From assembly GCA_902626585.1 (NCBI GenBank), contig CACOGA010000002.1:62001-126000 (forward strand): DNA of 64,000 nt, written 5' to 3'. The position numbers and the translations under genes are program-made. The number at the start of each line of letters is the position of its first letter. Position 1 is the first letter of the stretch. Under the pieces are notes generated by a model. The model did no database searches. It had not been told where the DNA came from and saw nothing but the letters and a program-made list of their open reading frames with translations. This document shows, piece after piece, positions 62,542 through 64,000 of this stretch. The DNA is from an uncultured Bacteroidota bacterium. Its GTDB lineage: Bacteria > Bacteroidota > Bacteroidia > Flavobacteriales > Flavobacteriaceae.

Positions 62542-63873
62542 ATGAAATTAAAAGTCGTTTATAAAATTGGTTTACTCACATTATTTTTTGGAATTATTTG
62601 CTGTACAAATCCAAATGATATTGACCCACCACCCCCAGATGTTGGCTTTATTCCGGTAGACAATGTTGACTTAATCCCTTTTGAAGACTTGCTAACGTTA
62701 ACACAACACCAAACTTTCAAATATTTTTGGGATTTTGCAGAACCTGTAAGTGGGTTGGCCAGAGAAGATAGTGATAGGCCTAATATCATTACAACTGGTG
62801 GTTCAGGATTTGGAATTGCATCATTTGTTGTAGGTATAGAAAGGGGATGGGTAAGTCGTGAAGATGTAATAAGTCGTATGGAAACTGTTTTAACTTTTTT
62901 AGAAGGTGCTGAAAAATATCATGGAGCCTTTTCCCACTGGTATGATAGCTCTGGAAATACAATCGAATTTGGTGATTTGGATGACGGTGGAGATATAGTT
63001 GAAACGGCATTGCTAATTCAGGGACTGCTGATTATTAGACAATATTTTTCTGACGATAATGAACAAGAAGCAGAGTTGCGAAACAGAATTACAAATATCT
63101 GGGAAGATGTAGAGTGGACATGGTATACGCAAGGTCAAAATAAAATCACCTGGCATTGGTCCCCAACACATGATTTTGCCATAAATTTAGATGTTAAGGG
63201 TTGGAATGAAGCCCTTATCGTATATGTACTAGCAGCATCTTCACCAACATACCCAATTAATATTGACATTTATAATGAGGGTTGGACAAGAAATGGTGCT
63301 TTTGTCAATTCTGGAACTTTTTATGATATATATTTGCCCTTAGGAGAAAATTATGGAGGCCCACTATTTTATTCTCATTACTCATTTATAGGAATCGATC
63401 CAAGAAATTTGGAAGATCAATACACAAATTATTTTGATCAAAATAGAGCTCATTCTTTGATTAATTACGATCACTGTGTAACAAATCCAAATAACTTTGA
63501 CGGATATAGTGATATAAGTTGGGGGATTACTGCAAGCACTAACTATAATGGATACTCAGCGCATAGTCCAAATAATGATCTAGGTGTAATTTCGCCAACA
63601 GCTGCTTTATCATCTTTTCCTTACACACCATTAGAATCAAAGAAAGCACTTGAAAATTTTTATTATAATTTAAATGATGAATTATGGGGCGATTATGGAT
63701 TTTTTGATGCTTTTTCAATACATTATAACTGGTATTCTGATAGATATTTAGCTATTGATCAGGGACCAATAATACTCATGATCGAAAATTATAGGACTCA
63801 ACTTTTATGGAATCTATTTATGCAAGACCAAGAAATTATTGAAGGTTTAAATGATTTGGGTTTTATTTTTTAA
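62542..63873 (+). CDS. glucoamylase-domain (PF10091-type, GH144-like) family lipoprotein
   Basis: Lipobox FFGIICC; LTLTQHQTFKYFWDFAEPVSGLAREDS, GGSGFGIASFVVGIERGWVSRED, HGAFSHWYDSSGNTIEFGDLDDGGDIVETALLIQGLL, YSHYSFIGIDPR. Confidence 0.85.
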   Translation: MKLKVVYKIGLLTLFFGIICCTNPNDIDPPPPDVGFIPVDNVDLIPFEDLLTLTQHQTFKYFWDFAEPVSGLAREDSDRPNIITTGGSGFGIASFVVGIERGWVSREDVISRMETVLTFLEGAEKYHGAFSHWYDSSGNTIEFGDLDDGGDIVETALLIQGLLIIRQYFSDDNEQEAELRNRITNIWEDVEWTWYTQGQNKITWHWSPTHDFAINLDVKGWNEALIVYVLAASSPTYPINIDIYNEGWTRNGAFVNSGTFYDIYLPLGENYGGPLFYSHYSFIGIDPRNLEDQYTNYFDQNRAHSLINYDHCVTNPNNFDGYSDISWGITASTNYNGYSAHSPNNDLGVISPTAALSSFPYTPLESKKALENFYYNLNDELWGDYGFFDAFSIHYNWYSDRYLAIDQGPIILMIENYRTQLLWNLFMQDQEIIEGLNDLGFIF

Positions 63874-63933
63874 TGTCGATCAACAAAAATGTATAGTAGA
63901 ACTATGGTATATTTAAACTTATTAAAATTAATT

Positions 63934-64000
63934 ATGGATATCCTTAATTTTTTTCTCAGACATTCTCTGTTATTTTTGATTTTGATGATTTTTTTATCTT
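63934..64000 (+). CDS. possible start of next PUL gene (signal peptide), truncated by window edge
   Basis: Open frame MDILNFFLRHSLLFLILMIFLS to the window end; in-frame upstream ATGs at 63889 and 63904. Confidence 0.3.
   Translation, partial: MDILNFFLRHSLLFLILMIFLS

Overview
This window looks like a contiguous stretch of an AT-rich, gene-dense Flavobacteriia-like (Bacteroidota) chromosome. Most of it is core genome: a truncated dnaN at the left edge, phoH, purC, an acetate/solute uptake operon ending in acs, rlmD, rocD, a cysteine desulfurase, an M23/TonB-receptor pair, zapA, xerD, aroQ, lpdA, msrB, lon, porQ, cmk, rpsA, pyrR-pyrB-rnz, pdxH, ppx, dnaX, rnpB, rsmD, a RecD-like helicase, kdsB, yebC, gcvT, hutH, clpC, gyrA, a thiolase and a 7TM-HD phosphohydrolase. 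A Ser-Pro-Arg tRNA cluster follows, and then the start of a SusC/SusD polysaccharide utilization locus with a PF10091-type glycoside hydrolase. I saw no CRISPR array, transposon, prophage or recognisable defence system. The best leads are: (1) an uninterrupted A12 run in dnaX, just after the clamp-loader core, where both alternative reading frames stop within five codons of the run, suggesting a slippage site that makes a short gamma-like product; (2) an unannotated 6S-like RNA between zapA and xerD; (3) mutually exclusive hairpins in the rpsA leader; (4) several conserved but uncharacterised envelope or division gene pairs. All calls come from reading the sequence and the ORF track; no database search was run.
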